DNA of 5,617 nt from Deltaproteobacteria bacterium. Lineage in GTDB: Bacteria; Desulfobacterota; Desulfobacteria; Desulfobacterales; JAUVGT01. The stretch spans positions 1-5,617 of the forward strand of contig JAUVGT010000330.1 of assembly GCA_030593645.1 (NCBI GenBank), given 5' to 3'. The position numbers and the translations under genes were made by a program. Positions within the stretch are counted from its first letter, which is position 1. The number at the start of each line of letters is the position of its first letter. The notes below the pieces were generated by a model. It made no database searches. It was not told where the DNA came from and saw nothing but the letters and a program-made list of their open reading frames with translations. Shown in pieces: positions 4,907 to 5,617 of this stretch.

Positions 4907-5617
4907 ATGAATATTGAAAAATTGGGTTTTGATCAATGGTTTCAGGGGAAAACGGATTCTGAAAAATCAGCTGCATTTGATATTGCGCGGGTGATTGCCG
5001 TAAATAAGAACAGTTATATCATCAGCGATGGGCAAAAAGACGCATTTTCTGAAATTACCGGGAAAATAATGTTTAGTGCGGATACTCCGCTGGATTATCC
5101 GGCAACAGGCGACTGGGTGTACGCTCAGTTTATCGATGATGATGCGTTTGCGGTGATTCATGAAATACTCCCGAGAAAGTCTCTACTCAAAAGGAAGACA
5201 TCCGGGAAGCGGATTGAATTTCAGTTAATCGCGGCAAATATCGATACGGCAGTGATCATCCAATCGCTCGATTCAAACTTTAATATCAATCGTTTGGAAA
5301 GATACCTGGTTATGGTCAATGAAAGCAATATACATCCTGTTGTCCTGCTAAGTAAAAGTGATCTGTTAAAACCGGATGAAATTGAAAACCGGGTCAATGA
5401 TATTCATCGGGTCATGCCGGATATACATGTTCGGGCATTCAGCAATAAAACCACTGAGGGCTTAGGTGAAGTAATAGATATATTTGTGCCCTTTAAGACT
5501 TATTGTCTACTTGGTTCTTCAGGTGTTGGCAAGACAACTCTGCTGAACAATTTAACGGATCAGGAGTCATTTGACACCCGGACCGTCAGAGAAAAAGACG
5601 GGAAGGGGAGGCACACA
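4907..5617 (+). CDS. rsgA: Ribosome small-subunit-dependent GTPase A (3' end outside window)
   Basis: RsgA (YjeQ) is a circularly permuted GTPase that binds late 30S precursors near the decoding centre and leaves on GTP hydrolysis, checking small-subunit maturation. The window holds 237 codons, open to the edge. In order: an N-terminal extension (MNIEKLGFDQWFQ), an OB-fold at about 25-90 that docks on 16S rRNA, a linker SLLKRKTSGKRIEFQLIAAN (92-111), then the permuted GTPase with G4 as LLSKSD (147-152), G5-like AFSN (177-180), P-loop GSSGVGKT (203-210), and VREKDGKGRHT (227-237), the start of the switch region. G3 and the C-terminal zinc knuckle lie beyond 5617. G4 has SKxD where most GTPases have NKxD, a change I recall from this RsgA subgroup. 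ATG 4907 is chosen because MN-x-x-x-LG is the usual start and GGATGG lies seven bases upstream; ATG 4892 is in frame and would add five residues. Confidence 0.95.
   Translation, partial: MNIEKLGFDQWFQGKTDSEKSAAFDIARVIAVNKNSYIISDGQKDAFSEITGKIMFSADTPLDYPATGDWVYAQFIDDDAFAVIHEILPRKSLLKRKTSGKRIEFQLIAANIDTAVIIQSLDSNFNINRLERYLVMVNESNIHPVVLLSKSDLLKPDEIENRVNDIHRVMPDIHVRAFSNKTTEGLGEVIDIFVPFKTYCLLGSSGVGKTTLLNNLTDQESFDTRTVREKDGKGRHT

Overview
The window looks like a Gram-negative, moderately AT-rich bacterial chromosome. My best guess is a member of the Desulfobacterota (former Deltaproteobacteria). This rests on the style of the GACGGTTTCGTAA-ended mini-element and its neighbours as I remember them, not on a search, so it is weak. 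Two housekeeping genes on the right (dcd, rsgA) argue for ordinary chromosome. The left half is accessory and decaying.

Layout. Bases 1-2860 are a minus-strand block bracketed by two nearly identical, same-orientation copies of a small non-coding element with 13-bp inverted ends (copy A 1-139, cut by the window edge; copy B 2688-2860, complete at 173 bp). Between them lie a large secreted protein with a C-terminal transglutaminase-like Cys-His-Asp domain (681-2612) and, downstream of it, a lemA-family pseudogene (62-600). The pseudogene carries a nonsense codon, a one-base frameshift and a 3' truncation by copy A. Bases 2861-3080 are non-coding, with an 11-bp tandem duplication.

Bases 3081-3845 form a cold-shock module on the minus strand: a recognisable promoter, a leader of about 120 nt, a 66-residue cold-shock-domain protein, a strong Rho-independent terminator, and then a separate 76-residue protein with a basic head and a repetitive acidic tail. 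Bases 3846-4187 hold no confident gene, only a 50-codon minus-strand reading frame that may be a remnant. A lone end of the same mini-element family sits at 4188-4210.

Bases 4306-5617 are plus strand: dcd (dCTP deaminase, nucleotide metabolism), then rsgA (circularly permuted 30S-assembly GTPase), which runs off the right edge. The two are 73 bp apart with no visible terminator and may be co-transcribed.

The most useful observations are the reconstructed history of the dead lemA gene, the element that supplies its false C-terminus, the undescribed secreted transglutaminase-like protein, and the cold-shock module with its repetitive charged partner and 10-nt leader/terminator complementarity. 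I see no CRISPR array, tRNA, rRNA, integrase, transposase or toxin-antitoxin pair, and no convincing new multi-gene system.
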